The notes below the pieces were generated by a model. It was not told the DNA's origin, made no database searches, and saw only the letters and a list, made by a program, of their open reading frames with translations. The position numbers and the translations under genes were made by a program. DNA of 64,000 nt from positions 796,185 to 860,184 of the forward strand of contig NZ_JASZYS010000001.1 of assembly GCF_030316845.1 (NCBI RefSeq). The letters run 5' to 3'. Shown one piece after another: positions 41,259 to 50,406 of this stretch. This DNA is from Variovorax davisae. GTDB lineage: Bacteria > Pseudomonadota > Gammaproteobacteria > Burkholderiales > Burkholderiaceae_C. The first letter of the stretch is position 1. The number at the start of each line of letters is the position of its first letter.

Positions 41259-42182
41259 ATGACCTCTGTCGTTCCGAATGGCGTCACCGCCCTCTCCCAC
41301 CTCGGCGTGATCCGTGCCGAGGGTCCCGATGCCGCCAGCTTCCTGCATGGCCAGCTGACCCAGGATTTCGTGTTGCTCGATGCCTCCGAGGCGCGCCTGG
41401 CGGCGCTCTGCACGGCCAAGGGCCGCGCGATCGCGAGCTTCGTCGGCATCCGGCCCGAACCCGAACGCATCCTGCTGGTCTGCAGCCGCGACATCCTGGC
41501 CGCGACCCTCAAGCGCCTGTCGATGTACGTGCTGCGGGCCAAGGCCAAGCTCAGCGATGCCAGCGCCGATTTCGCGCTTTATGGGTTGACCGGCACCGCG
41601 CTGGCCGCCAATGGCGTCGACGCCGGGGCGCTTCCGGGGCGCGCCAGCGCCGTCGGCGAGGCGCAGGTGGTGTCGCTCTATCCGTCCGACGGCGTGCCGC
41701 GCGCCCTGTGGATCGCACCTGCCGGCGGTCCCGCCCCCCAGGGGGCCGAACTCGATCCGGCGATCTGGCCATGGAGCGAGGTGCGCAGCGGTATCGTGAC
41801 CCTGACCAGCCCGGTGGTCGAGGCCTTCGTGCCGCAGATGATCAACTACGAGTCGGTCGGCGGCGTGAACTTCAAGAAGGGCTGCTACCCGGGCCAGGAG
41901 ATCGTGGCCCGCAGCCAGTTCCGCGGCACCCTGAAGCGCCGGACCTACCTGGTCCAGGCCGACGACGCGCTCGCGGCCGGCGAGGAAGTCTTTGCCGCCA
42001 ACGACCCGGCGCAGCCGGTCGGCACCGTGGCGCAGGCCGCGCGAGCTCCCGAGGGCGGCTGGGCGGCCTTGATCTCGATCCAGATCGCGGCGATCGATGC
42101 TGGCGGGCTGCACGCGCGGGCGGTCGACGGGCCGGCGCTGACGGTGGAGCCACTGCCCTACCCGCTGCTCGAAGACATCTGA
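41259..42182 (+). CDS. ygfZ: Folate-binding protein YgfZ
   Basis: A 307-residue GcvT-related protein that supports repair or assembly of Fe-S enzymes such as MiaB. The diagnostic motif KGCYPGQEIVAR is present (KKGCYPGQEIVARSQFRG), with the conserved Cys. The N-terminal part resembles the aminomethyltransferase fold (FLHGQLTQDF). It is divergent from mltG with a short gap, which is a conserved neighbourhood. The DUF1697 gene starts two bases after its stop. Confidence 0.94.
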   Translation: MTSVVPNGVTALSHLGVIRAEGPDAASFLHGQLTQDFVLLDASEARLAALCTAKGRAIASFVGIRPEPERILLVCSRDILAATLKRLSMYVLRAKAKLSDASADFALYGLTGTALAANGVDAGALPGRASAVGEAQVVSLYPSDGVPRALWIAPAGGPAPQGAELDPAIWPWSEVRSGIVTLTSPVVEAFVPQMINYESVGGVNFKKGCYPGQEIVARSQFRGTLKRRTYLVQADDALAAGEEVFAANDPAQPVGTVAQAARAPEGGWAALISIQIAAIDAGGLHARAVDGPALTVEPLPYPLLEDI

Positions 42183-42183
42183 C

Positions 42184-42699
42184 GTGCCGCGCTACGTCGC
42201 CTTTCTTCGCGGCGTGAGCCCGATGAACGCCAAGATGCCGGAACTCAAGCGCTGCTTCGAAAGCGCGGGCTTCACGGAGGTGAAGACATTGCTGTCGAGC
42301 GGCAACGTGGCGTTCAATGCGCGTGCCATGGCGCGGGCGACGCTCGAACGCAAGGCCGAGGCGGCCATGGAAGCGGAGCTCGGACGGCGCTTTCTCACCA
42401 TCGTGCGTTCGTCCGACGCCCTGCGCGAGTTGCTGGCCGCCGACCCCTGGGCGGCGCACCAGCTGCCCGCCGGCGCAAAGCGGGTCGTGACCTTCCTGCG
42501 TGAACCACGCGCCACCCGGCTGGCGCTGCCGATCGAGTTCGAAGCGGCGCGGATCCTCGCCATGGACGAGATGCAGGTGTTATCGGCTTATGTGCCGGGG
42601 CCGCGCGGCCCTGTGTTCATGACGCTGATCGAGAAGACCTTCGGGACGGAGCTGACGACACGGACTTGGGAGACGGTGAGGAAGTGCGCGGGGGCTTGA
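42184..42699 (+). CDS. DUF1697 family protein
   Basis: A 171-residue protein with the family start PRYVAFLRGVSPMNAKMPELK, then GFTEVKTLLSSGNVAFNAR and a C-terminal part ending in NRTWETVRK-like TRTWETVRKCAGA. The start codon is GTG at 42184, two bases after the ygfZ stop. DUF1697 proteins are found in many bacteria and have no confirmed activity. Confidence 0.9.
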   Translation: MPRYVAFLRGVSPMNAKMPELKRCFESAGFTEVKTLLSSGNVAFNARAMARATLERKAEAAMEAELGRRFLTIVRSSDALRELLAADPWAAHQLPAGAKRVVTFLREPRATRLALPIEFEAARILAMDEMQVLSAYVPGPRGPVFMTLIEKTFGTELTTRTWETVRKCAGA

Positions 42700-42776
42700 G
42701 CTCTCAACGCCCTGGCGTCTCGTGCAAGCGGCGACATCGCTTAAACTGTTCAGGTTAGCTACTTCTGAAGAACATC

Positions 42777-43040
42777 ATGATGCAAGTATCTTCGGTCGAG
42801 GCTCAGAACCGTTTCGGGCAACTGCTCGACAAGGCCCAGCGCGAGCCGATCATCATTACCCGCCATGGGCGACCTGCTGCCTATCTCATTTCTCCGCAGG
42901 ACATGGAAGCGCTTCAACGCGCGCGTGCCGCCCTTGGCGAAGTTCCAGGCCATCCGGAATGGGCCATCGCCTGCGCGGAGGCATGGAACAGGGTGGAGGA
43001 GGAGTTGGGGTCTTTCGCCGACGAGCACTCCACGCTGTAG
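42777..43040 (+). CDS. Phd/YefM-family antitoxin
   Basis: An 87-residue antitoxin with the Phd/YefM N-terminal DNA-binding fold (SSVEAQNRFGQLLDKAQREP then IIITRHGRPAAYLISPQDME). The C-terminal tail is acidic (RVEEELGSFADEHSTL) as expected for the toxin-binding part. A second ATG lies directly after the first. Upstream, TTCAG (42749-42753) and CTGAA (42765-42769) form a short inverted repeat that could be part of the operator. Unusually, the gene that follows eight bases later encodes a CcdB-type toxin. Confidence 0.88.
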   Translation: MMQVSSVEAQNRFGQLLDKAQREPIIITRHGRPAAYLISPQDMEALQRARAALGEVPGHPEWAIACAEAWNRVEEELGSFADEHSTL

Positions 43041-43048
43041 GCGAAGAC

Positions 43049-43378
43049 GTGCCGCAGTTCGACATCCATCGCAACAAGGGCAGGCAGAGCAGCAGCATCC
43101 CCTACGTCGTGGTGGTTCAGTCGGCCCAGTTCGATCGCTACCGCCGTCGTGTCGTGGTCCCGCTGGTCCTGCGCAGCGCGTTGCCCGCAGGAGCGCAGGT
43201 CGCCGGCACCCGCATGAACCCCATCTTTGTTTTCGATGGCCTGGATCTGGTGCTGCATCCGCTAGACACGGTGTCAGTGGCCATCGGCGATCTGGGCCCT
43301 TGTGTCGGGTCGCTGGCCGCGCATGGCCAGCAGATCACCGACGCCTTGGACGAACTGCTGACCCGGTCGTGGGGGTGA
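43049..43378 (+). CDS. CcdB-family toxin
   Basis: A 109-residue protein resembling CcdB, the gyrase poison: PQFDIHRNKG at the start, PYVVVVQSAQFDRYRRRVVV with the central basic cluster, PIFVFDGLDLVLHPLDTVSV and the C-terminal LLTRSWG. E. coli CcdB ends in Trp-Gly-Ile, whose Trp contacts gyrase; here the Trp-Gly is kept and the last residue is missing. The start is a GTG at 43049. The partner is a Phd/YefM antitoxin rather than a CcdA. Confidence 0.85.
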   Translation: MPQFDIHRNKGRQSSSIPYVVVVQSAQFDRYRRRVVVPLVLRSALPAGAQVAGTRMNPIFVFDGLDLVLHPLDTVSVAIGDLGPCVGSLAAHGQQITDALDELLTRSWG

Positions 43379-43576
43379 GGGACGCGGGAACGGGGCATGG
43401 CAGGCTTCGGATTGCGACAAGTTCCGATCTTTCTGACGACTTCTGTTCTGGTTCTTCTAGCATGCTTGGCTGCGTCCCTCCGGTGCGCTGGCAGCAGAAC
43501 GAACCGGCCTCGAAGTTGAAGTTCACACCGTGAATGCGCTGATGGTGACCCGCACCCCACCTGACCTGGAACTCCC

Positions 43577-43950
43577 ATGATCCTGTACGTCGACTCGCAG
43601 TTCGCATTGCCCTATGCCATGTCGGTCTTCGTGGCATTGACCGACAAGCAGCTGCCGTTCGACATTGAGCGCATTGATCTCGCAGTTGGGGCGAATCGCA
43701 GCGCGACGTTTGCAAGCATGTCTCTCACTCAGCGGGTGCCAACCTTGCTTGACGGTGATTTCGCGCTCTCCGAGTCTTCCGCCATCACCGAGTACCTCGA
43801 TGAAGCCTATCCGCGCCCCGCCGATCTATCCCGTCGAGCCCAGGGCTCGCGGGCTTGCGCGCCAGGTACAGGCGTGGTTGCGAAGCGATCTGATGCCGAT
43901 CCGGGCGGAAAGGCCGACCGATGTCATCTTCTATCGGCCAGTGCAGGGCC
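43577..43950 (+). pseudogene. Frameshifted and truncated glutathione S-transferase (YfcF-like)
   Basis: The first frame begins MILYVDSQFALPYAMSVFVA and continues through TQRVPTLLDGDFALSESSAI and EYLDEAYPRP, the thioredoxin-like half of a YfcF-type transferase. The homology then jumps by one base: IYPVEPRARGLARQVQAWLR followed by SDLMPIRAERPTDVIFYRPV continue the protein in the next frame. The shift lies near 43810-43830, and the coding signal ends near 43950, where about half of a normal 210-residue protein is missing. The gene is therefore broken twice. Confidence 0.8.
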
Positions 43951-44009
43951 CGCTTTCCCCGGCTGCGCACGCAGCGTCGCATGTGGAACGAATGGAAACG
44001 AAGGCAAGC

Positions 44010-44339
44010 ATGAGCAAACTCAAAGGCTTGGTGTCTCATCACGACAAGGAAGTCGCAGAACTGCGTGGTGACCGCGAACTGGCTGTTGCGTACATGAAGG
44101 CAGCGATGCAACCACTGGAGGACCCGGAGGACCGTGCGGCCGGACTGCTCGCCCTGCGGGCCGTCGTGGAAGCCTACGGCGGTCTGGGTGCGGTCGCGGC
44201 CGAGGCCGGGATCAGCCGCGAGACTCTTTATCGCACGCTGTCGCCCAAGGGCAATCCGACGCTGAAGACGCTGTTGGCGGTGCTGAAGACAGTGGGAATG
44301 CGGCTTTCCGTGGAATCCGCGCAGCGCGTGCACGCCTGA
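44010..44339 (+). CDS. Orphan HigA-like antitoxin (addiction module antidote family)
   Basis: A 109-residue protein whose C-terminal two thirds match the addiction-module antidote family (COG3636): AAGLLALRAVVEAYGGLGAV, then the helix-turn-helix AAEAGISRETLYRTLSPKGN and LKTLLAVLKTVGMRLSVES. The usual partner, a RelE/ParE-type toxin, should lie immediately upstream, but the upstream DNA is the broken transferase gene. An in-frame ATG 18 bases further up is possible. Read-through from the transferase remnant frame makes the exact start uncertain. Confidence 0.8.
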   Translation: MSKLKGLVSHHDKEVAELRGDRELAVAYMKAAMQPLEDPEDRAAGLLALRAVVEAYGGLGAVAAEAGISRETLYRTLSPKGNPTLKTLLAVLKTVGMRLSVESAQRVHA

Positions 44340-44379
44340 CTTCCTCACGCAGCGAATGCCGACCTGACCTATACCGACC

Positions 44380-45152
44380 ATGCTCACCGCCCTGCGCACC
44401 TCGGACAACGACAAAGTCCTGCACGGTCCAGCACGAAGCCCGATGCACCATTCATCTGTCCGGCATGCCGCCGTGAAGTGGTGTTGCACCAGGGCCTGAT
44501 CCGCATCCATCACTTCGCCCACAAGGCCCGCGTCGCATGCCGGCTCGGTGCAGGCGAAACCGAAGACCATCTGCTGACCAAGCTGAGCCTCTTCGACGCC
44601 TTGCGGAAGGAGTCCAACGTGCAGGACGTCGAACTCGAGAAAAACTTCGGGACTGCGGTCGCCGATGTCTTCGCGGTCATCTCCGGCGTGCCTGTGGCCG
44701 TCGAGATGCAGCGCAGCGCGCTGGCGGTCAGCGAGATCACCGCCCGGACCGCGGAGTACCACCGGCTCGGCATCGCGGTCCTCTGGATCGACATCCCGAA
44801 CGGCGACCTCGGTTTGTCGAGATACAGCCCGGCCGCCTGGGAGCGCTGGTGCCACGCAGCGTATTTCGGACGCGTCTACTACTGGGCGGGCGGACAGACT
44901 TTGCGGCCTGTTCACTACGCGCCACTTGCTCTGCGCGTGGAAGAAACCAGTTGGCGCACAAACGGTCAAATCCATTCGGGCGGTGGCTACTACAGGCGCT
45001 CAAGACGCTGGCGAACACCTCGACCCGGCCAACCGGTGCTGCTGTTGAAAGGCTTCCAGAGAAGCTTGCGACACGCCTGGACCGGCGGCTCGGTGCATGG
45101 CCCGGAATGCACGCTCTTCATCGACCGGCAGCCGAACTGGTGGGATCAATGA
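44380..45152 (+). pseudogene. CoiA-like competence/nuclease protein, frameshifted near the 5' end
   Basis: The 5' part starts MLTALRTSDNDKVLHG at 44380. The continuation KPDAPFICPACRREVVLHQG, with the CxxC and the IHHFAHK signature of CoiA-type proteins, is in another frame, so a frameshift lies near 44425-44436. The rest is intact to the TGA at 45150: LSLFDALRKESNVQDVELEK, DVFAVISGVPVAVEMQ with nuclease-like acidic and Gln residues, and an aromatic C-terminus (FIDRQPNWWDQ). An in-frame GTG at 44478 could still give a 224-residue product lacking the zinc-finger-like start. Confidence 0.75.
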
Positions 45153-45162
45153 GGCGTGACCC

Positions 45163-45381
45163 TCAACAGCACCGTCCCTTCCCTCCCCCATACCGCGCCT
45201 CCAGCCGCTCCCTGAAGAAGGCCTCGTAGCTCATCGCCTCCTGCCCCGGGTGCGTGCGCGCCATGTGGCTCAGGTAGGTGTCGTAGTCCGGCATGCCCAC
45301 CATCAGCCGCAGGGACTGCGCCAGCGAGCGGGTCAGGTAGCGCCCGGTCTCGGCCAGGCTGGCGCCGGAGTTCCTCATCAT
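45163..45381 (-). CDS. ybdD: YbdD/YjiX family small protein
   Basis: A 72-residue protein of the YbdD/YjiX (DUF466) family: [20 protein letters not shown], then [20 protein letters not shown] and [17 protein letters not shown], which is the characteristic C-terminus. In enteric bacteria the same gene follows cstA or btsT. Its ATG overlaps the transporter stop (45378-45381). Function is unknown but clearly linked to the transporter. Confidence 0.92.
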   Translation of the reverse strand: MMRNSGASLAETGRYLTRSLAQSLRLMVGMPDYDTYLSHMARTHPGQEAMSYEAFFRERLEARYGGGKGRCC

Positions 45382-47435
45382 GCCGCGGCGATCGGTTCGA
45401 ACGGCGTCTCGCGCGCGGTCGGATGGTTGGCGCGGCGCGCGGCCAGGCAGGTGCGCACGCTGTAGACCAGCACGCTCAGCACCACGAAGATGAAGAGCGC
45501 GCACAGGCCGGCGTCGAGGCGGTCGTTGAAGACGATCCGCGACATCGCCTCGGGCGTCTTGGCCGGGGCGATCAGCACGCCCTGGGCCAGGCCGTCGGCG
45601 TACTTCGAGGCGTGCGACAGGAAGCCCACCTTCGGATCGGGCGAGAAGATCTTCAGCCAGCCCGCGGTCAGCGTGCAGATCAGCAGCCAGGCCGCCGGCG
45701 CTGCAGCCACCCAGGCGTAGCGCTCGCGCTTCATGCGGAACAGCACCACCACGCCGAGCATCAGCGCCACCGCAGCCAGCATCTGGTTGGAGATGCCGAA
45801 CAGCGGCCACAGCGTGTTGATGCCGCCCAGCGGATCGACCACGCCCTGGTACAGGAAATAGCCCCAGGCCGCGACGCAGAGGAAGGTCGCGATCAGGTTG
45901 GCCGGCAGCGAGTCGGTGCGCTTGAGGGCCGGCACGAAGCTGCCCAGCAGGTCCTGCAGCATGAAGCGGCCGGCGCGGGTGCCGGCATCCACGGCGGTCA
46001 GGATGAACAGGGCTTCGAACAGGATCGCGAAGTGGTACCAGAAGGCCATCATGGCCTGGCCGCCGATCACCTGGTGCAGGATGTGCGCCATGCCGACTGC
46101 CAGGGTCGGGGCGCCGCCGGCGCGCCCGAGGATGGTGGTCTCGCCGACGTTCTTGGCGGTCTGCAGCAGCATGTCCGGCGTGACGGCGAAGCCCCAGCCC
46201 GAGATCGTCTGCGCCACCGCTTCGGGCGTGCTGCCGACCAGTGCGGCCGGGCTGTTCATCGCGAAGTACACGCCCGGGTCGATGCAGGCCGCGGCCACCA
46301 GCGCCATCACGGCGACGAAGGATTCGGCCAGCATGCCGCCGTAGCCGATGAAGCGCGCGTTCAGCTCGTTGTCGAGCATCTTCGGCGTCGTGCCCGAAGA
46401 GATCAGCGCATGGAAGCCCGACACCGCGCCGCAGGCGATGGTGATGAACAGGAAGGGAAACAGGTTGCCCGACCAGACCGGGCCGTTGCCCTGGGCGAAC
46501 TGGGTCACGGCCGGCATCTGCAGGGTCGGCGCGACGAACACGATGCCGATCGCCAGCGCGATGATGGTGCCGATCTTGAGAAACGTCGACAGGTAGTCGC
46601 GCGGTGCCAGCAGCAGCCACACCGGCAGGCTGGCGGCGATGAAGCCGTAGCCGATCAGCATCCAGGTCAGGGCCTTGCCGTCGAAGGTGAACATCGGGCC
46701 CCAGACCGGGCTCTGGCTCACCGCCTGGCCGCCGAAGATCGCCGCCATCAGCAGCACGAAGCCGATCACCGAGATCTCGCCGATGCGGCCCGGGCGGATG
46801 TAGCGCAGGTAGACGCCCATGAACAGCGCCACCGGAATGGTCGCCGCCACCGTGAAGGTGCCCCAGGGCGATTCGGCCAGCGCCTTGACCACGATCAGCG
46901 CCAGCACCGCCAGGATGATGATCATGATCATGAAGGTGCCGAACAGCGCGATCATGCCGGGCACGGTGCCCATCTCCTGCTTGATCAGGTCGCCGAGCGA
47001 GCGGCCGTCGCGCCGGGTCGAGATGAACAGCACGATGAAGTCCTGCACCGCGCCCGCGAACACCACGCCGGCCAGGATCCACAACAGCCCCGGCAGGTAG
47101 CCCATCTGCGCCGCGAGCACCGGGCCGACCAGCGGACCGGCGCCGGCGATGGCCGCGAAGTGATGGCCGAACAGCACGTTCTTGTTGGTCGGCACGTAGT
47201 CCAGGCCGTCGTTGTGGCGGTGCGCTGGCGTCTTGCGGTTGCCGTCGAGCCCGAGCACGCGGGTGGCGATGAACAGGCTGTAGTAGCGGTAGGCGATCAG
47301 GTAGGTGCAGATCGCCGCGACCACGATCCAGAGCGCGTTGATGGCCTCCCCGCGCGAAAGGGCCACGGTGCCGAGCGCAAAGGCGCCGACCACCGCCACG
47401 ACGAGCCACACCAGGTGGCGGCGGATGCTGTGCAT
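45378..47435 (-). CDS. cstA: CstA/BtsT-type carbon starvation transporter
   Basis: A 685-residue transporter with about 16-18 membrane segments. It has the family motifs [40 protein letters not shown] and [13 protein letters not shown]. coli members take up pyruvate or peptides during carbon limitation. The ATG at 47435 has GGAG upstream at good spacing; an upstream in-frame ATG would add a Cys-rich stretch not seen in the family. The gap before the two-component genes contains a GGG-N4-CCC element (47532-47541). Confidence 0.94.
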   Translation of the reverse strand: MHSIRRHLVWLVVAVVGAFALGTVALSRGEAINALWIVVAAICTYLIAYRYYSLFIATRVLGLDGNRKTPAHRHNDGLDYVPTNKNVLFGHHFAAIAGAGPLVGPVLAAQMGYLPGLLWILAGVVFAGAVQDFIVLFISTRRDGRSLGDLIKQEMGTVPGMIALFGTFMIMIIILAVLALIVVKALAESPWGTFTVAATIPVALFMGVYLRYIRPGRIGEISVIGFVLLMAAIFGGQAVSQSPVWGPMFTFDGKALTWMLIGYGFIAASLPVWLLLAPRDYLSTFLKIGTIIALAIGIVFVAPTLQMPAVTQFAQGNGPVWSGNLFPFLFITIACGAVSGFHALISSGTTPKMLDNELNARFIGYGGMLAESFVAVMALVAAACIDPGVYFAMNSPAALVGSTPEAVAQTISGWGFAVTPDMLLQTAKNVGETTILGRAGGAPTLAVGMAHILHQVIGGQAMMAFWYHFAILFEALFILTAVDAGTRAGRFMLQDLLGSFVPALKRTDSLPANLIATFLCVAAWGYFLYQGVVDPLGGINTLWPLFGISNQMLAAVALMLGVVVLFRMKRERYAWVAAAPAAWLLICTLTAGWLKIFSPDPKVGFLSHASKYADGLAQGVLIAPAKTPEAMSRIVFNDRLDAGLCALFIFVVLSVLVYSVRTCLAARRANHPTARETPFEPIAAA

Positions 47436-47520
47436 TGGATGTCTCCGGAAGATGAACCCCGGAAGTGTCGCGAGCCGGCAGCATCGCTGCATCGGTTGCA
47501 CCGCGCGAGCCGGGCGCGTG

Positions 47521-47542
47521 CCATCACCTAAGGGATAACCCT
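47521..47542 (-). promoter_or_regulatory. Candidate regulator site upstream of cstA
   Basis: On the minus strand the sequence reads AGGGTTATCCCT (47542-47531) followed by TAGGTGATGG. The AGGG-N4-CCCT core is an inverted repeat about 100 bases before the cstA start and close to the end of the response regulator gene. A similar GGG-N4-CCC core followed by GATGG occurs upstream of the esterase gene at 50381-50395. A role as binding site for the adjacent LuxR-type regulator is inference. Confidence 0.45.
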
Positions 47543-47550
47543 GGAAATCT

Positions 47551-48186
47551 TCAACTCTTCTTGAACTCGCGGGCGTGCTCGACCGCGTACTTGATCAGCG
47601 CCGACTGGCCCTCCAGCCCGAGCCGACGCTTGATGCTCTGGCGGTGCGCCTCGACCGTGCGCACGCTCAGGTCCAGGTCGCGCGCGATCTGCTTGCTCGA
47701 GTCGCCGCGGCCCAGCGCCGACAGGATCTCGCTCTCGCGCGGGGTCAGCAGCGGCCGTGGCTGCCGGGTCGCGAACAGCCGGTGCGACACGGCCGAACTC
47801 AGGAAGGTCCCGCCGGCCGCCACCGCCTCGATCGCGGCGACGATCTCCGCCGCCGGCGCGTCCTTGAGCACGTAGCCGCGGGCCCCCGCCTGCAGCGCCT
47901 GCTGCACGTACTCGGGGTTGTCGTACATGCTGAGCATCAAGACCCGGACTTCAGGCTGACGTTCCTGCAAGAGCGATGCCAGCTCTATGCCGCTCATCCC
48001 CTTCATGCCGACGTCGGCCAGCACCAGGTCCGGCCGCGCCTGGGCGATCGCTTCGAGCGCTTCCGCCGCGCTGCCGGCCTCGCCGACGATCTCGAGGCTC
48101 GGCAAGGGTCCGAGGCGGGCCCGCAGGCCGTCGCGCACCAGCGGATGGTCGTCGACCAGGAACAGCCGGATCACCGCCGGCGTCAT
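47551..48186 (-). CDS. NarL-family response regulator
   Basis: A 211-residue regulator: receiver with LVDDHPLVRDG, phosphorylation site in LVLADVGMKGMSG, Ser switch in MLSMYD and Lys in YVLKDAP. The LuxR helix-turn-helix is LTPRESEILSALGRGDSSKQ then IARDLDLSVRTVEAHRQSI. Its ATG overlaps the kinase stop by four bases (48183-48186). It lies immediately upstream of cstA on the same strand, so it probably controls that transporter in response to the kinase's ligand (inference). Confidence 0.95.
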   Translation of the reverse strand: MTPAVIRLFLVDDHPLVRDGLRARLGPLPSLEIVGEAGSAAEALEAIAQARPDLVLADVGMKGMSGIELASLLQERQPEVRVLMLSMYDNPEYVQQALQAGARGYVLKDAPAAEIVAAIEAVAAGGTFLSSAVSHRLFATRQPRPLLTPRESEILSALGRGDSSKQIARDLDLSVRTVEAHRQSIKRRLGLEGQSALIKYAVEHAREFKKS

Positions 48187-49544
48187 GCGGCCTCCTCCTT
48201 CTCGACCGGCACCTCGGCCAGGATCGAAGTGCCGTCGGCGTCGGAGCGCACGCCGAGCGAGCCGCCGATGGCCGCCACCCGTTCGCGCATGTTGCGCAGG
48301 CCGATGCCGCGCTTCGGGTCGAGCTCGAGCGCGGCAGGGTCGAAGCCGGTGCCGTCGTCGCCGACTTCCAGTTGCACCGCCCTGCCCTCGAAGGCCAGCA
48401 CGATGCGCACCTGGCGCGCACCTGCGTGCTTGCGCACGTTGGTCAGCGCCTCTTGCGCGACGCGGAACAGCGCGGTCTTCACTTCCTGCGGCAGTTCGCG
48501 CGACCGCCCCTGCACGGTGACCGAAGCGGCGACGCCGCCCTCCTCGCCGAACTCCGCGCCCAGCCGCTCGAGCGCCGCCGGCAGGCCCAGGGTGTCGAGC
48601 AGCGCAGGACGCAGCCGGTGCGAGATGCGCCGCACTTCCACCAGCGACTCGTTCAGCCGCTGCAGCGCCTTGCCGAGCGCCGGCGGCACCTGCTCGCGCG
48701 CCCGCTCCAGCGCATCGACCGCCGACTCGACCATCAGCTTGGCCGACACCAGCGTCTGGCTGGTGCCGTCGTGCAGCTCGCGCGCCAGGTGGGCGCGCTC
48801 GTCTTCCTGCGACTGCACGACCTGGCGCGCCAGCAGCCGCAGCCGGGCCTCGGCGATGCGGTGCTCGCTGAGGTTCAGCAGCAAGCCGGTGGCGCTGACC
48901 ACGGCCAGGCAGAGCGCGGCGATGCCGGCGATCCAGAGCATCGTGGTCGTGACGTTGGTGTTCATCTGGCGGTCGAGCGTCTGCATCGCGGCCTCGATAT
49001 CGTCGAGGTAGAGCCCGGTGCCGACCATCCAGTTCCAGCGCGGCAGGGCCGTGACGTAGCCCAGCTTGGGCGCCAGCTGCGCGCTCGACGGCTTGCGCCA
49101 CTGGTACTCGACATAGCCGCCGCCTTCGCTGGCGCGCGCGATCAGGTCCTGGATGGTGAGGCGGCCCTGCGAATCTCGCAGGTCCCACAGCGTCTGGCCG
49201 ACCAACTCGGGCTGGCGCGAATGCATCAGCGAGCGGCCCTGCAGGTCGTAGACGAAGAAATAGCCATCGTTGCCGTAGTCGAGCGCGGCCAGCCGGCGCA
49301 GCGCCTCGGCACGCGTCGCCTCGTCGTCGAGGCCGGCGTCGTAGAGCGGCTTCACCGTGCTCACCGCGAGATCGACGTAGCTGCGCAGTTCGTTGCGCCG
49401 CTGGGTCATGTAGGTCTGCTCGATCAGCGCCCGTTCACGCTGGGCCAGGTCGCGCTCCTGGTGGCGCACCGCGAAGGCCACCAGCATCAGCGCGACCAGC
49501 AGCGGTGCCACGGCGAGCGCGACGATCTTGGTCCTCAGGTTCAT
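48183..49544 (-). CDS. Cache-domain sensor histidine kinase
   Basis: A 453-residue kinase. An N-terminal membrane helix is followed by a periplasmic single Cache domain with YGNDGYFFVYDLQGRSLMHS and YVTALPRWNWMVGTGLYLDD, then a second helix. The cytoplasmic part is HisKA_3 type (EDERAHLARELHDGTSQTLV, phospho-accepting His) with an ATPase (ALTNVRKHAGA, GDDGTGFD, GIGLRNMRERV). Cache kinases of this kind sense short carboxylates. Position next to cstA fits a sensor of extracellular organic acid or pyruvate (inference). Confidence 0.95.
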   Translation of the reverse strand: MNLRTKIVALAVAPLLVALMLVAFAVRHQERDLAQRERALIEQTYMTQRRNELRSYVDLAVSTVKPLYDAGLDDEATRAEALRRLAALDYGNDGYFFVYDLQGRSLMHSRQPELVGQTLWDLRDSQGRLTIQDLIARASEGGGYVEYQWRKPSSAQLAPKLGYVTALPRWNWMVGTGLYLDDIEAAMQTLDRQMNTNVTTTMLWIAGIAALCLAVVSATGLLLNLSEHRIAEARLRLLARQVVQSQEDERAHLARELHDGTSQTLVSAKLMVESAVDALERAREQVPPALGKALQRLNESLVEVRRISHRLRPALLDTLGLPAALERLGAEFGEEGGVAASVTVQGRSRELPQEVKTALFRVAQEALTNVRKHAGARQVRIVLAFEGRAVQLEVGDDGTGFDPAALELDPKRGIGLRNMRERVAAIGGSLGVRSDADGTSILAEVPVEKEEAA

Positions 49545-49589
49545 GGGGCGGCAAGACTAACATTGGGCGGCCCGTGCCCCTCGGCCAGG

Positions 49590-50321
49590 TCAGGCCGCCA
49601 GCTTCACCAACTCCGCAGCAAGCTCCTTGGGCATGTCGACCATCACGTCATGGCTGCACGGCATCTTCACCACCCGCCATCCCGCCGCCTTCTCGCAGTT
49701 GGCGGCGAAGTAGCGGAACGGGCTCGGGTCCCAGCCGTCGGCCAGGATGTAGAGCCGGTTCGCGATCTTGTCGCCGCCACCGGTCAACAGCAGCGGCACC
49801 TCGAACGTGGCCAGCGCCTGCGGCCGGCACAGGCGGTCGACCCGTTCGCGGTTGGCTTGCGCGATGTTGAACATCTCGGCCGGGATCGGCTGCATCAGCC
49901 CGCCGTGGTCCAGCACCGCCGTGCCGCGGAAGGCGCCGATGAACCGCGCCGCCACCTCCGGCACCAGCGCCTTCGACAGCAGCCCGATCAGCGAGTCGCC
50001 ATGCTCCGGCACGAAGGCGTCGAGGTAGACCAGCGAACGGATCCGCTCGCTCATCCGGTCGGCGACGCCCGTGATGACCATGCCGCCGTACGAATGGCCG
50101 ACCAGGATCACGTCGCTCAGCTCTTCCCATTCGATGCAGCCGCAGACATCGCGGATGTGGGTTTCGAGCGTGATGTTCTCGGCCGACTGATGAAAGCGCT
50201 CGCCGACGCCGGTGTGGGTGGGCGTGAACACCGTGTGTCCGGCCGCCCTCAGCGCCGCCGCGGTTTCCCGGTAGCACCAGCCGCCGTGCCAGGCGCCATG
50301 AACCAGAACGAAGTTGGCCAT
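49590..50321 (-). CDS. Alpha/beta-fold hydrolase (salicylate esterase-like)
   Basis: A 243-residue hydrolase: FVLVHGAWHGGWCY (oxyanion loop), VILVGHSYGGMVI (nucleophile Ser in GHSYG), Asp in a later strand, and MPCSHDVMVDMPKEL with the catalytic His. The HGAWHGGWCW-like start is shared with plant methylesterases and bacterial homologues. The ATG at 50321 has GGAGA upstream. A GGG-N4-CCC element lies about 65 bases upstream, similar to that before cstA. Substrate unknown. Confidence 0.92.
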   Translation of the reverse strand: MANFVLVHGAWHGGWCYRETAAALRAAGHTVFTPTHTGVGERFHQSAENITLETHIRDVCGCIEWEELSDVILVGHSYGGMVITGVADRMSERIRSLVYLDAFVPEHGDSLIGLLSKALVPEVAARFIGAFRGTAVLDHGGLMQPIPAEMFNIAQANRERVDRLCRPQALATFEVPLLLTGGGDKIANRLYILADGWDPSPFRYFAANCEKAAGWRVVKMPCSHDVMVDMPKELAAELVKLAA

Positions 50322-50380
50322 CGATGTGTCTCCGGAAGAAGCTGAGAGGCGCACATCTTGGGCGCGCCGCCCGGCGGCTG

Positions 50381-50395
50381 CCATCGGGTAATCCC
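50381..50395 (-). promoter_or_regulatory. Candidate regulator site upstream of the esterase
   Basis: On the minus strand GGGATTACCC followed directly by GATGG (50395-50381). The GGG-N4-CCC core plus the GATGG to its right resembles the element before cstA (GGGTTATCCC, then GATGG a few bases later). It sits about 65 bases upstream of the esterase start, a normal place for an activator site. Confidence 0.4.
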
Positions 50396-50406
50396 GGCGC
50401 GCAGCT

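Noticed and set aside
45163..47484. Second long minus-strand frame over cstA
   Set aside because: It is a shifted frame of cstA; only its last 72 codons are real and were annotated as ybdD.
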